A DNA stretch of 64,000 nt from Aquanectria penicillioides (GCA_003415625.1 PYIU01000005.1:3415001-3479000), one strand, 5' to 3'. Positions 1-11,110 are shown, counted from the stretch's first letter. Notes: generated by a model from the sequence alone, not told the origin. Numbers and translations are program-made.

Positions 1-155
1 TCACGTCCATCTCGGTGGGAAAAAGAGCCTACTGTTGCCAAGACCGCCACCATCTGTCGCCACGAAGCCGGTTTTAGACACTCGTCACTACTGTTCTACA
101 CTCCCGCCGAGTTGATACGCTGGTCAAATTCAATGAATCTGTATGAAGCGCTACT

Positions 156-1559
156 CTATCCAACGTATCGCGCGTATTTAGCAAACTCCGGATCCGCTTT
201 CAACCTCTCCATGTCCTCCTCCCTCAACGAAATCCCAAGGCTCACCTCGCCGTCTGGCGCCTTGGGCATCAGGTACATGAGGCACTCCAACGGATCGAAA
301 CGCGGCCTGCGCACAGCCTCTGGCTTTCCGAGGCCAAAGTTGAAATCGAGGTCCCACAAGTTGACCTTGGCCCAGGAGCTGAACATGATGTCGTTGGACG
401 GATTCGCCTGTGCGGTAAACGAAAAGATGGACTTGTCTGGGGACCTGTGGAGGAATGTAGCGAGCGCTCGAGTGCGGTGTCGCAGTTTTTCGGCATCTAA
501 TTCAGATCGCAGCTGTGATGCGACAACTCCCAGCGGAGCGTCGATGAGTTGTTGTAGCGTCTCCGCATGGTACGTCATATTTTGCAGAAGCCCTGGATAA
601 GCCTTGGGGGCTCCCACTTGCTCTCGCACATCGACTGCGCGGGAGAGTTTGGTCTTGTCCGTGGGATTAAGACGAGGGAGACGCGCGCGAGTAACGGATT
701 GCCAAATGAAGGCGGTGATGGCGTCGTCGGTCGATACAAAGGCCGTGGAGGCCTCTAACGATTTCTCCGCTTCCGCCTTGAGCGTAGCGAGGGCATTTGT
801 ACCGAAAGAGAAGTAAACCCAGACAGATTTTGGCGGAACAGGTGGCAGTTTAAGTTCTCCATCCGAGGGAGGCGGTGGAGGGGTCTTGATGATTTGGTCG
901 TCCAGTTCTTTGCTCGGATCGTATGAGCTATCGAAGACAGGGATGAGGGTGCTTCGTGCCATGTTCCCTGCTGCGAGTTCCTCTTTTGTGAATGGGTCGC
1001 CTCTGCAAGCTTTGGAAAGCAATCGGATAACCTCGCCTTGGCCAGTCATGTCCATGGTGCCGTGTTGACCGTTGATAGTGAAGATGAGACCGCCCTCGAT
1101 CCAATTCACTTGGAACATCGTCACGGGCTCAGGATCTGCGGGGTCATATTGCGGACCACCAGGGAGAGTCTTCTGAGCGGCAATGACGTTTTCGTCGAGC
1201 ATGCTCATTGGGAACTCAGCGCCTCGGAGACCTTCCATAGTAGGGGCAGAGGCATCACCGCGCAGATCTTTGACAACGAGGCGGGGTGTTTTATTGAGTA
1301 CCCTGATGCTGAAGATGCCAGAGCTGCCCTGGGGGCCAGGGTCGTGAACGACTTGCCCTGCTACCCAAGGAAAGCCCTCACTTAATCGCTCTAGGCCCTT
1401 TTCTAAAGTAGAAATGATGGTTGGGTGGACTGAGGGATCTGGTACCGAGAAGCACAGACTGATCTGAGTGTAGATTCGAAGGAACGGTTGTTGGCCTTGG
1501 ATATCTAGCTCCATGTCTAGGGTGTTTCTGGTTGTCGTAATAGTCGTGACTGCACCCAT
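156..1559 (-). CDS. BAHD / trichothecene 3-O-acetyltransferase-like acyltransferase
   Basis: Single-exon ORF of 467 aa starting at an ATG (MGAVTT...). It carries the acyl-CoA-dependent transferase catalytic motif HxxxD as HGTMD (His166, Asp170) in the middle of the protein. About 240 residues later it has NFGLG, a relaxed form of the DFGWG structural motif. These two motifs and the length fit the BAHD/transferase superfamily, which in fungi includes trichothecene 3-O-acetyltransferases and many secondary-metabolite acyltransferases. The enzyme would move an acyl group from CoA to an alcohol or amine, and its substrate cannot be read from sequence. No signal peptide or membrane segment is seen, so it is probably cytosolic. 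No backbone synthase gene lies nearby, so membership of a metabolite cluster is unsupported inside this window. The family call is firm and the substrate is unknown. Confidence 0.85.
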   Translation of the reverse strand: MGAVTTITTTRNTLDMELDIQGQQPFLRIYTQISLCFSVPDPSVHPTIISTLEKGLERLSEGFPWVAGQVVHDPGPQGSSGIFSIRVLNKTPRLVVKDLRGDASAPTMEGLRGAEFPMSMLDENVIAAQKTLPGGPQYDPADPEPVTMFQVNWIEGGLIFTINGQHGTMDMTGQGEVIRLLSKACRGDPFTKEELAAGNMARSTLIPVFDSSYDPSKELDDQIIKTPPPPPSDGELKLPPVPPKSVWVYFSFGTNALATLKAEAEKSLEASTAFVSTDDAITAFIWQSVTRARLPRLNPTDKTKLSRAVDVREQVGAPKAYPGLLQNMTYHAETLQQLIDAPLGVVASQLRSELDAEKLRHRTRALATFLHRSPDKSIFSFTAQANPSNDIMFSSWAKVNLWDLDFNFGLGKPEAVRRPRFDPLECLMYLMPKAPDGEVSLGISLREEDMERLKADPEFAKYARYVG

Positions 1560-2072
1560 TATGAAAAGCCCAAAGGCTGAAAGCTACCGATCCGGCGCTA
1601 TCGATGTTAATGATCAATGTTAGGCTTCTCTTGCTTTCACAACCATATCTCGAGAGGAGGAGAGACCCCCATGCTATCACCCCACCTCAACTTTCTCATG
1701 ATGACCGAAACTAAGCTTCTGCCCGTTTTGGCGTAGTTCGGTGGGTTCACCCACAAGTTCTCTTGTTGTTCCCCGCTTGCAGGGTTGGTGACACTGGAGG
1801 CAGTTTGTGCAGGCGCTGCGTTTCTGTCATGAATTGATTTGCGAGGTGGTATAGGCCTGGGATCGGCGGTCCTTGCACCGCGTCAAATATGCAACATCAT
1901 CCTCATTTTTATCTATTTTTTATTCTATGATTCCCTTTCCTGCAATCGAGGCGCGACAAAAACATGACGGATAAGGCTTAGTGCATGGACATGGGGACTC
2001 ATGTTAGAGTCTTGCTATGGCACTTTGCACCTATCCATTGCCATCCTACCACTATGATCCCTGACGTAGGCC
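1560..2072. other. Intergenic, no gene seen
   Basis: Upstream region of the acyltransferase gene and 3' side of the next minus-strand ORF. No coding, RNA or repeat feature could be supported. It presumably holds the acyltransferase promoter. Confidence 0.5.
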
Positions 2073-2564
2073 TCAATCCCATGGCCAATGAGCCACCTGA
2101 GATACAGGAATTGCCCTCATGCTCGAAATGAGCTGGTGTAGGCATTCAGGGCAAGAGGCTGCACCCCAATCCAGATACCTCTCGAGCCTTGCGTGGTGGG
2201 TGAAGTGAGTAGAAATACACCTACCATGCCACTCTTGGACAAAGACATGTATGGTTAGGCCCCAAAGTCTATTCAAAGCTGCATCGTCTGTGTATACAGC
2301 CATGAAATCTTGGAGCATATCCCATAGAGTGTCGTTCAAGGTGAAAGTGGGAATATCAACAGTCTCGACGAAGTAGTTGACATAATCCCAAGCGATTTGA
2401 GTCAACTCGTCGATGTCTTCAAGAGTTTCTTCTGAGTTGATGGTTGCCAAATATTCCTGATATTCCCTCACTCGTAATTTGACTAGCTCACAGAAGGCGG
2501 CCCGAAAATGCTCAACAAATTGCCGTGAAGGCTCTTGCCTCAGCCTATCCCAGGGTAAATCCAT
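2073..2564 (-). CDS. Hypothetical protein, 163 aa
   Basis: Open ORF with an ATG start (MDLPWDRL...), acidic and rich in Trp, Phe and Leu. The composition suggests a compact helical globular domain. There is a CPEC pair near the C-terminus, too little for a zinc-finger call. No family was recognised. It could be a complete small gene or one exon of a longer minus-strand gene, and the next minus ORF (3064-3627) lies 500 bp upstream. Codon use looks like that of the neighbouring genes, and no stops from RIP are visible. Confidence 0.45.
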   Translation of the reverse strand: MDLPWDRLRQEPSRQFVEHFRAAFCELVKLRVREYQEYLATINSEETLEDIDELTQIAWDYVNYFVETVDIPTFTLNDTLWDMLQDFMAVYTDDAALNRLWGLTIHVFVQEWHGRCISTHFTHHARLERYLDWGAASCPECLHQLISSMRAIPVSQVAHWPWD

Positions 2565-3063
2565 TTGTACTGTAGCACTGGTTTGGCCTTCTCGAATTTC
2601 CCAACTTCTGCGATGGATTGCGTGGGGGGGAACTGTTGACAGTAGATTCGATGGGATTGTACGGAGAAATATTGAATCAACCTGCTAATATATAATCTGA
2701 AGTAACTTGTTAATCAGTGCATAGGTTGAATGATTCTGTCTCTGGAGACGAGCTTAAGGCGGCTGGTGACACTGATTCGCCACAGCAAAATGCCAAATCA
2801 CTCTTTGGCTATCCATACCTTCCCTAACTCTCATACTTCAGCCACTCTTTGAATAATTGACTGACATGTTTGATATCATGATTTATTTCAATTTAAAGAC
2901 GGTCACTTTCGGAGAGGAGAAGAATTTCTGACAACCAGAAGGTGTGCCGTATCATCAAGAGATTTTTTGCAACACACAAAACTAACGAAAATAATACGAA
3001 GGAAGGACAATACTAGTGCAAGTAGAATTTTCTCATCATTTGACAAGTGATCGGTTTGTCAAC
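2565..3063. other. Intergenic, no gene seen
   Basis: AT-rich spacer between two minus-strand hypothetical ORFs. No conserved feature was recognised. Confidence 0.4.
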
Positions 3064-3627
3064 CTAACGATTCCTTCTATCTAGGCGAACCTGGTGTCCG
3101 TACATGAGGCTCTGAGTTGCAGCAGTGGAGATGGTCGATGGCCGACTCTGCCAAGGACCAGGGCGTAGAGGGACAACGGGTACCTCTCGGAAGACGGCAA
3201 TCATTTGATTCAGCGAGGACATGAACCTGTCTGGATCAGTCAACGCTTCCGACAGTACCATGGGATCCAGAACTAGCTTCTCATGGACAGGAACAGGGCG
3301 CCCATCATCATAGGTCAAATTGTCGTTTTCCAACCACAGTAACGCACATCCATTTATACAAAAGACCAAGTGGGCAAATGCCCCTGCTAGTCGTCGCTGC
3401 TGCGAGGAAAAGGTAGAAGGGCACGCCTGGTAGCAGCCAGCGCGCATCAATAGACTTCTTACGCCCCAGGAGGCAGCTGTATCGTGACCAATGCCGCCTC
3501 CGAGCTTGAAGAAAGCTGAGACAATATACTGATCCTCTGCGATAGAGGAAAATGAATTCAAGAATTCGATTGCCTCAGCTCGAACCTGAGAGGCAGGGCG
3601 AAATGGTGGGGAGATTCTTTCAAACAT
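3064..3627 (-). CDS. Hypothetical protein, about 187 aa
   Basis: Minus-strand ORF. The open frame extends to 3681, but the first ATG is at 3627 (MFERISPP...). The protein contains a helical central part with a short hydrophobic stretch (AFAHLVFCINGCALLWL) and a basic C-terminus. No known family was recognised. It may be the remaining exon of a larger gene, because the open frame continues upstream without an ATG. With the 2073-2564 ORF it makes two orphan minus-strand reading frames on the left flank of the retrotransposon block. Confidence 0.35.
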   Translation of the reverse strand: MFERISPPFRPASQVRAEAIEFLNSFSSIAEDQYIVSAFFKLGGGIGHDTAASWGVRSLLMRAGCYQACPSTFSSQQRRLAGAFAHLVFCINGCALLWLENDNLTYDDGRPVPVHEKLVLDPMVLSEALTDPDRFMSSLNQMIAVFREVPVVPLRPGPWQSRPSTISTAATQSLMYGHQVRLDRRNR

Positions 3628-4162
3628 TTCTTTGAAGAAACAGGTATTGCGGGGATGGTGAAATAAAGGTGACAGAGCCAAGGTCAGTCAAATGGGTAAT
3701 ACTAGAAGGGGACTGTAAACTATCCGGGAGACATTAGCGTTATTATTTAGAGAAAGCGAGCTTAAAGCAAATAGAAGGACTCATACGCAAGTGTCCCGAT
3801 GTGTGGTTATTTGTGTCAGGCTGGCGGTTGTTGTCGTTTGAATATGTTTGTTTGGGGGATGGCGCTTGGAGCAATATATATGCCACAGGATTGCACCTAA
3901 TCACTGAAAAAGCTTCCTTTGTTAAGTGGTTTATGTCATCGACCGCAGTGAGTGATTCAAAGCTGTTCATCTATGACCATGGTAGCCTTTGTTGAGGCGT
4001 TTTTTGTTTCATTGAGATAGCTTCGGGATCGCTGCATCAAGTCCTGGTTTACGAGAAATTTCATTGTTGGGGGTATCAAAACGATCAATAGAACAATTTT
4101 CTGCTCATCTCTTTGTCTTCTTTGTTGTCCCAGACCCGGCGCTTCAATCTTCAATGCTAAAG
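3628..4162. other. Left flank of the retrotransposon block, no gene seen
   Basis: Normal-composition DNA up to the target duplication of the Copia element. Short ORFs on both strands here have no recognisable content. After mentally excising the element, the reading frames on either side do not join into a recognisable protein. Confidence 0.4.
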
Positions 4163-4167
4163 CCATC
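4163..4167. repeat. Target-site duplication, left copy (CCATC)
   Basis: CCATC directly precedes the left Copia LTR and is matched exactly by CCATC at 19901-19905, directly after the right LTR. Five base pairs is the usual duplication for Copia elements. Confidence 0.85.
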
Positions 4168-4426
4168 TGTAAACAATATACAGGCACGCGCAGGGACGGT
4201 CACAGCAGGCGACATACGCAACGGGTCGGTCCAGATCAATTGGGATTCATAAGGAGCAGCTAGATAGTGGTCGCAAAATGCAGTCACCTATTTACAGTGC
4301 AGGAATTCCCTTATAAGGATATATAGCCTTAAGACCTAAGCCCACAAGGCCCCTAAGGTCGGCTTATGGCCGGCCGCTATATCTATAGCGGCAACTACCT
4401 TTACCTAGCCGCTATATCTATTAATA
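4168..4426 (-). repeat. Copia 3' LTR (left copy, 259 bp)
   Basis: Aligns without gaps to 19642-19900, and the differences seen are transitions. In minus-strand sense it runs TG...CA with the 5' TG mutated to TA. The outer 140 bp (to about 4310) keeps its CpG and G/C content, while the inner part is increasingly mutated. It contains a perfect inverted repeat, GCCGCTATA-TC-TATAGCGGC, at 4373-4392. Confidence 0.9.
4373..4392. repeat. Perfect 9-bp inverted repeat with 2-bp loop in the Copia LTR
   Basis: GCCGCTATA TC TATAGCGGC is present here and identically at 19847-19866 in the other LTR. It contains no CA or TG step, which explains why RIP left it untouched. It could form a hairpin in the LTR transcript or be a dyad binding site. 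Its role is not known. Confidence 0.6.
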
Positions 4427-5599
4427 TTCCCTTTAAGCCTAACTAAAGGTTTATCCTTAAGTGCTATTATAAAGCTATTTTAATCTTTTTTATATATATA
4501 TTCTTTATATAATTATAGAGTTATTCTTTTCTTATTGTTAAGGCAATTATTTACTTAAATAGGACTTTTTTATTATAGCTAAAGGCATTACTATAAGCTT
4601 TTATAGGCATTATTTGCATTTACCTTAATGTTTTTAGTATAATACCTTTTTTAATTTTAGCCTTAATCTTAAGGCATTAATAAAAAAGCAATATAATAGG
4701 CCTATTAATAGCTTTATAAATATATTAATAATATTTTTAATAAAAGGGATATATTATAGTTTAATTATATTATTTTTAATAGCCTTTTTTATAAAATAAT
4801 ATTATATTTAAATATACTTTATATAAGTATAAAATTTAAAGTTATATATTAACTTTATAGTGCTTTAGTTATTTATAAAGATTACTATTAAAGCAATTAA
4901 TAGGCTATTAAGTTTTTTTATAAAGCTTTTTATTTATATAATTTATAATACTGCCTTTATTAATATATAATATTTAGCTTTTATTAAAGACTTTACTATA
5001 ATCTTTTAATATTTATTAAACTATATAATTAGGCCTTTATTTATAAGGAATATATATTCTTTAGTTAATTATATTATTTTTAGGCAATTAATATAATTAA
5101 AGTTATAATAGCTATAAAGATTAAATAGATTGCTATATAACTCTTTCTTAAGGCAGTAATAATAAATAAAGTAATTAAGGCTCCCTTTAATATATTATAG
5201 TATTCTTTTTATAGCCTTAAGTTATTATTTGCTTAAGCTATTTAAAAAGTATACTTAAAGACTATATATAAAGGCTAAATTAAGCTAGCTTTACTATAAA
5301 AAATAGTTAACTTTTTTTATTATTAATATATATTCTTTATTAATAGCCTTTATATTAAGGATATTAATTGCTTTAATTAAATAGTAAGTTTCTATTTCTA
5401 TTAGTATATTTATAGCTTTATAGTTAAAATATTTAAATTGCTTAAAGATATTTATTATATAGTTTCTCTATAATAATATAAGCAATTTATTTTCTTTTAT
5501 TATAATAGCTATACTTAAAAAGAGCTTAAGAAATTTAAGCGACTTTATCTTTACTTTCTATATAAGTTTATTAATAAAAGTATTTATATTTTTATTATT

Positions 5600-5765
5600 A
5601 TTAATAACTATAAGTATATTATCTATATATATAGCTATAATAATCTTCTTTATTTAATCTATATAGACTGCAGTATTGCTCTATAGCCTTTTAAGGCCTA
5701 ATTTATTAAGTATCTTCTTTAATTTCTTTTATTACTATTAGATACTTTACTTAAGGCTATATAGA
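5600..5765 (-). pseudogene. Copia reverse transcriptase remnant (LYGLK and YVDD regions)
   Basis: On the minus strand, codons at 5764-5750 read LYSLK, the RIP-changed form of the Copia LYGLKQ motif (GGC to AGC). It is followed by a run of stops and then KKLKKILNKLGL, typical of the RT segment after that motif. At 5629-5618 the catalytic YVDD box reads YIDN, within IIIAIYIDNILIVI (Asp to Asn by G to A). Spacing and order fit Copia RT. RT sequence should extend on both sides, but it is too mutated to bound by eye. Confidence 0.8.
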
Positions 5766-6919
5766 GCTATAAGCAATTATATAATATACTTAATGCCTTA
5801 TTTATAGCCCACTTTTTTAGCTAAATGTTTATATTTTAAATTCTTAAAGAACTTATTAAATAAAGAGAAGATTATAATATAAATATCTTCTTTTAGCTTT
5901 TTATTTAGGTATACTATAATTATATTATTTTATAATAGCTTCTTTTTAATCTATATAGTATAAATAAGTAATATCCTCTAGAAGTTAGCTTTTATAGTTA
6001 AGAAAAAGGTCTTTTAATAATTAATGCCTTCTTTTTGCATAAAGCTATATACTATAAGTTAAGCTTTATATATAACTATTATATTATTTTTATCTCTTTT
6101 ATATTAATTTACTTACTTTACTATAAGTAATCTTTTGCCCTTTAATAACTCTTTCTTTAGGATAAATTTAAATATGCCTTTATTAATAAAAGCATAAATC
6201 TTCTTAAAGAATGCCTCTCTTTAAAGGTTAGCATTTAGCTAATTAAGGGCATTATAGATTATAGCTAGATTAGCATTAATATAGGCAGTTAAAATCTACT
6301 TTTTTATAGCTATTACTAATATTATAAAGTATCTCTTAAAGTTATTAAATACTCCTTTTAGCTATAATTAAATAATCTTTTTACTTTTTATTATAGGCAG
6401 TAAAATAGGCTTATAGAATACTATATATATTATTATAATAACTTTCTTTATTTTAGGGTTTTAAATCCTATATGCCTTAATTCCTTAAAATTCTATAAGG
6501 ATTCCTTTTTAACTATAAAGCAATATCTTTTTAAATTTATTGCACTTTTTCTATTTAATATAAATAAATGCTTTTAACCTTAAAATCTATAGATACTTAA
6601 TGCTTAATATATATTCCTTTTTTAAAATTAAATCTATAAAGTAAACCTTATAAAGGATCTTTTAGTTTAATAACCTTATTACTATAATATTAGTAATATA
6701 TATAACTATAAGGATAATCTCTTTCTATAGCCTAAAAGGGATATTTATTGCTATTATTATGCTTCTTACTTTCTTTTAAATTGTATAGTTTGCTTATTTA
6801 ATAAAGCTATTCTATTTATAGCTATATAGCAGTATAATAATTATAGGGATCCCTATCTTTAAGAGGAGTTTATTAACCTTTTTATTAATAAATTTATAGC
6901 TACTATTAAACTATATCTT

Positions 6920-7117
6920 TTAGGGCAGACTATAGGCTATAATAGTTTTAAACACTAAAAGATCTTTTTCTATTAAAGTAGCAATATTGCTTTTCTTTTT
7001 AAGCAAATTGCTATAAAAGTAATAGCTTTTATTATTAATTATAAGCTTAAAATACCTCTTTTTATTATATATATATAAACTTAACTCTATAAAGTCTGCA
7101 TAAAGAAGGTTAAGCAT
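6920..7117 (-). pseudogene. Copia integrase remnant
   Basis: A 65-codon open stretch on the minus strand matches the start of the Copia integrase core. LLYADF corresponds to the usual L.H.D segment with the first catalytic Asp, followed by KRYFKLIINNKSYYFY, the mutated form of the KYF.TFIDD.SR..W.Y segment. It ends with KKKSN...F...F. Asp to Asn changes (DD to NN) are as expected from RIP. It sits between the protease remnant upstream and RT downstream, in Copia order. Confidence 0.75.
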
Positions 7118-7378
7118 ATAATTTGCTCTCTTTTATAGTGTTTTTAGTAAAAACCTTATGCTTTTAATAAGCTTATAGTCTTTATAAAGTATATTAAATA
7201 GCTTATAATTATTAAGCCTATTTCTTATAACCTTAAAGGTATAGTTAAGGGCTTCCTAATCTATATAAGTAAGTCTTTAATGCTATATTCTTACCTTAAA
7301 CTATTTTATTTATATTAATATTATTTTAAAAGTAAAGTAATAGCTTATTATACCTTTTATTGCTTTAAGTAAAAACCC

Positions 7379-7621
7379 TTAGTTAAGGATATTAAGAATT
7401 ATAAAGATTTTACTATTACTATTAAAAATTTTATTTTTAATTATATAACTGCTAAAAAGATAGACTTTCTTACTAAAGATTATATTTAATAAGAAATCTT
7501 TAATAAAAACTATATCTTTAAGTATTATAGTCCTTATTCTCTCTCTCTCTATAAATAGTATAACCACTACTATTCCTATAGCTATAAAGTATATAATGCC
7601 TCTATCTATAAGAATTGGCAT
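7379..7621 (-). pseudogene. Copia protease C-terminal remnant
   Basis: An 80-codon minus-strand open stretch. ILKDIVFIKDFLLNIIF resembles the Copia protease segment L.DVL.VP....NLLS, and it is preceded by AIGIVVVILF in place of the usual G.G.V.L region. The DSG catalytic triad lies upstream in stop-ridden sequence and is not clearly preserved. Confidence 0.65.
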
Positions 7622-8110
7622 TATTTTATTAAGTTTATACTATTTATCTTCTTTAAACTATTTAAAGTTATTAATAGTATATATATTAGCTTTTAAGTCC
7701 TAAAGCTAATAGTTTTTTTAGTTAATAAGGCCTAATTCTATAAACATTAAAATAGTAATAAAGTTACTATTTCCTTTAGCCTTTAGTGCAGTATTATTAT
7801 TAATATTAAGGGGACTATATAATTACTATTTTAATAGGCTAAAAATTATTGCTATAGCTGCCTTTTTTATTAATAACCTTATAAAAGTATTACTAAAAAA
7901 CTTCCTTACCTTTAAGCCTTTATAGTATATAAAAATAGTATTATTATTATTATTAAAGTTATTTTTAGCTTTTTTTATATTTTTAGCACTTTATTTATTT
8001 AATTTTATATATAAAGCAATCTTTTTAATCTTTTTAGTAGTTTTATTACTATTATTTTTTTTCTTTAATTTTTTATTCTTATTGCCTTTACTCTCCTTCT
8101 ATAGAAATAG

Positions 8111-8152
8111 GCAGTTCTTTATAATATAACCTTTTTAATTATAATTAAAGCA
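8111..8152 (-). pseudogene. Copia Gag CCHC zinc knuckle, RIP-altered
   Basis: The minus strand reads C-F-N-Y-N-stop-K-G-Y-I-I-K-N-C with the exact C-x2-C-x4-H-x4-C spacing. The second Cys is now Tyr (TGT to TAT) and the His is now Tyr (CAT to TAT). Both are single transitions, so the knuckle was inactivated by RIP and not by random decay. Confidence 0.75.
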
Positions 8153-8775
8153 TTTACTGCTTTTAAAATTTCTTTTATAGTTATCCTTTTTATTTAATTA
8201 AGCACTTATTTATATACCTTTTTTACTACTAAAGTCTTTACTTTTCTTTTAGAAAGTCTATAGACTTTTAGCTTTATTAATAAAATCTTCTTGCATTTTA
8301 TAGATAGATTAGTATTTTCTCTTTTGCTTATAGTTGCATTAAAATGCATTTTACTTAAAAAAGACCTTTTTAATACTATCTATAAACCTTATTTTTTTTT
8401 AATACTTAAGAAGCTTATTGCTAGCTTTAATAATACTATTTATAATATAGTAAAAGTTATTAATATAACTTTAGACCCCTTATAGTTTCTTTAAAGTTAG
8501 GGACTTTAATTCTTAATAAAGGTTAATTAAGCTCTATTAAAACCTTATATTATTATACCTTTTTATTAATAGCTTAATAGCCTTTATATTAATCTTTATT
8601 AAAAATAATAATAGCTTTAGTTTCTATAAAATTACTATTTTTATAATAATAATTAAGTGTATTTCTTTTAAATATAAAATCTTAATCTCTTTATACTATC
8701 TAATAGCAATTATAGTATAAAAGAGATATCTCTTTTAGGCAGCTTAATTCTTTAATCCCTTAAGTATATTATCTC

Positions 8776-8780
8776 CCTTT
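8776..8780. repeat. Target-site duplication of the nested Gypsy element, left copy (CCTTT)
   Basis: CCTTT here and at 19004-19008 flank the two 311-bp LTRs directly. The target lies inside the Copia gag region. Confidence 0.8.
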
Positions 8781-9091
8781 TATTATATATGCGGATCACA
8801 TAATAGATAGTACTCTTAAATAGTTGGCCTCTATATCTCTTAAGTAAAGGTTAACAATCTATAAGTACATTTATACTTTAGGACCTATTATTACAGTAGT
8901 CTTAAGACATAAGTTAAGTAGAGTTCAACATACAATCAATCATTACCTATAGCTAAGCTATTAATTCTAATATAGCTGCAGAGCCTATACACATACCTTT
9001 CAATATAACCGTAAGATAAATAGTACAACAGTTCTATTGTTAAGACTATTACTTTTAATACTATTTATAATAGAATAAATAAACTATAATA
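8781..9091 (+). repeat. Gypsy 5' LTR (311 bp)
   Basis: Matches 18693-19003 without gaps. This copy keeps more G/C (for example TGCGGATCAC against TATAGATTAT in the other), so the 3' copy is the more heavily mutated. The terminal TG and CA are now TA and TA. Confidence 0.85.
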
Positions 9092-10649
9092 AATAGTAGC
9101 AATTACTTCTTTCTATTGTATAGCTGCAGTCCCTATTAACTATCCAAAAGTTAACAATTTATAAAGGGATAATAGAAATATTAATAGAACTACTAGAATT
9201 AATAGCAAGAGCTAGATAAGTAAGACTAGCCAATTTAGGAAGGAATTCTTCCCCTCCTAAAACCAGACCGCAACCAACAAGCTGCAACCAGTGGATCTAG
9301 CTACAATCTAAAGGTTTTAAACCTTTTTACTATAAAATCTAATTTATACTATAAAAGGAGTTATTTTAGTAGATTTTTCTATTTTTAATAAATTAAAGGA
9401 TCTATCCTATTGGATATATAATAATAATAGCAAACTATAAAATATCGGTCAGCCTTAAGAAGAAGCTTTTTCTATTTATTAGAATATTATTGACTAATAT
9501 ATAGTTATATCCACTTAAAAAATAGTTAAAAGCATTATCTTAAACGCTAAAATAGTAGGACTAGTACTAAAGGAGCGCTTAAAGGTATAATACTTAAGCT
9601 CCTTAAAGGACTCTAACTGCAATTAAGAATCTATAGCTAATTAAAAAGAATCTATTAAAAAAAAGGCAATAACCTTTAATACCTTTAATTAAAGACTTTT
9701 AATAGAGAAAGGGAAGGAACTAGCAGACAATCTGCTATTTCTATAAAGACTACTGTAGGACCTATTTCAATAAGGGAAGGGGGATCCAATAGACCCTAAA
9801 GAATTAAAGGGTTTATTAAGTAAGGGCTAAATATTAACCCTAATTTTATTAAACCTAATGCTAATAGGGATAAATCCTACTAGCAGCTAGAAAACCTTTA
9901 GTTTAAAGGAATTATTAGAATCTTTTAATATTATTAAGTAAAGTATAGAACTTAACCTTTTAGTAGCAGTAATATAAGCAATTTACTAATAATTAAAAAA
10001 AGTAGAACTATTAAATTAAGTACTATTTATAGAAAAAGTTATTGCTGCCTTAATAAATTCTACATTTTAGGCTAAGGTTTAGCCATTAAGGGCAAGCACT
10101 CTAGCAACAGTCTAAAATTACTATATTAGGCCTTTAGTTTTGCCTATTAAAAAGCCTTTACTAACTAAATAAAGTTAGGAATTAAAGATCTATAATTAAA
10201 GCTAGCCTTATAACTTATAGTACTTAAGGCATAAAAATAAAGGTATATTAAGCTATATAAATAGTTTTCTATATTAACTACCCTTAGGACTAATAATATT
10301 AAAACTGCTCTAATAGAATATAAAAGCGCCTAATTAAGCACTAACTTTTGCATTAAAGTCTTATAAAAGTAATATCTAACTTTAAAATATAGGCCTCTTT
10401 TAGCCTAATGCAAAAGAAGGGGATATTAGCAGTAAAGGTATATTTTATAATAAAAAATAGATTATTTTTAATAATATTAAACTATAGATTAATACACTTA
10501 AATCTTATTAAATAAATGCTAATTCTAATACTTAAAAATACATTTATATAAATCTATAGAGTTTATTCTATAGATCTACACTTATTTAGTATTATTATTA
10601 ATTAAACTAAAATAAAAGGGAAGAGCTATAAAAACAACTAATTAATATA
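9092..10649 (+). other. Gypsy leader and degraded 5' Gag region
   Basis: AT-rich sequence between the 5' LTR and the first readable Gag stretch. No primer-binding site could be assigned with confidence because RIP has altered the sequence just after the LTR. The start codon of gag cannot be fixed. Confidence 0.4.
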
Positions 10650-11110
10650 CTATATGCATATCTCTATAAAGAATTTAAAATAAAGCTAAATAATGCAATA
10701 AAGTGGCTAAAATTAGCTAAATATATTAAAACTAATATTATAAAAGATATTTCTATATAAGCATTTACTGTAAAGGTCTTTGCAAAAGAGCGGGCTTTTA
10801 GCTATATAGCTAACATTTAGCTCCTTTTTGCAGTCTATATAAGACTAGATCTAGAGCTAAAAGTGCTTTATTTAGCACTAATAGTATAAAATATAAGATC
10901 CTTATTCTTAAAGGCAATTAATAAAAAGCAATATTAGCTTAAAAATAAGCTTTAAGCCATACCTTAGGGGGTTAGTAGATCTAGCATAAAGAAGGCATTT
11001 ATTGCCAATAAGAGCAATAGATCTAATAATGCAATTAAGGATAAAGAAGTGCATTAAGAACACTAAAATAGAAAAAACTATTTTAATAGACAATATTAAA
11101 CTATACCTTT
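10650..11110 (+). pseudogene. Gypsy Gag-like remnant
   Basis: Frame 3 reads a long, mostly open stretch beginning LYAYLYKEFKIKLNNA. It continues through ...AFTVKVFAKERAF... with scattered TAA/TAG at likely Gln codons, ending in a basic Lys/Asn-rich tail. Position, charge and helical character fit a Gag capsid-nucleocapsid. No clear CCHC box was found. The assignment rests on position and frame continuity with pol. Confidence 0.5.

Noticed and set aside
112..600. 162-aa plus ORF at the left edge
   Set aside because: It lies antisense to the acyltransferase gene, which has clear catalytic motifs.
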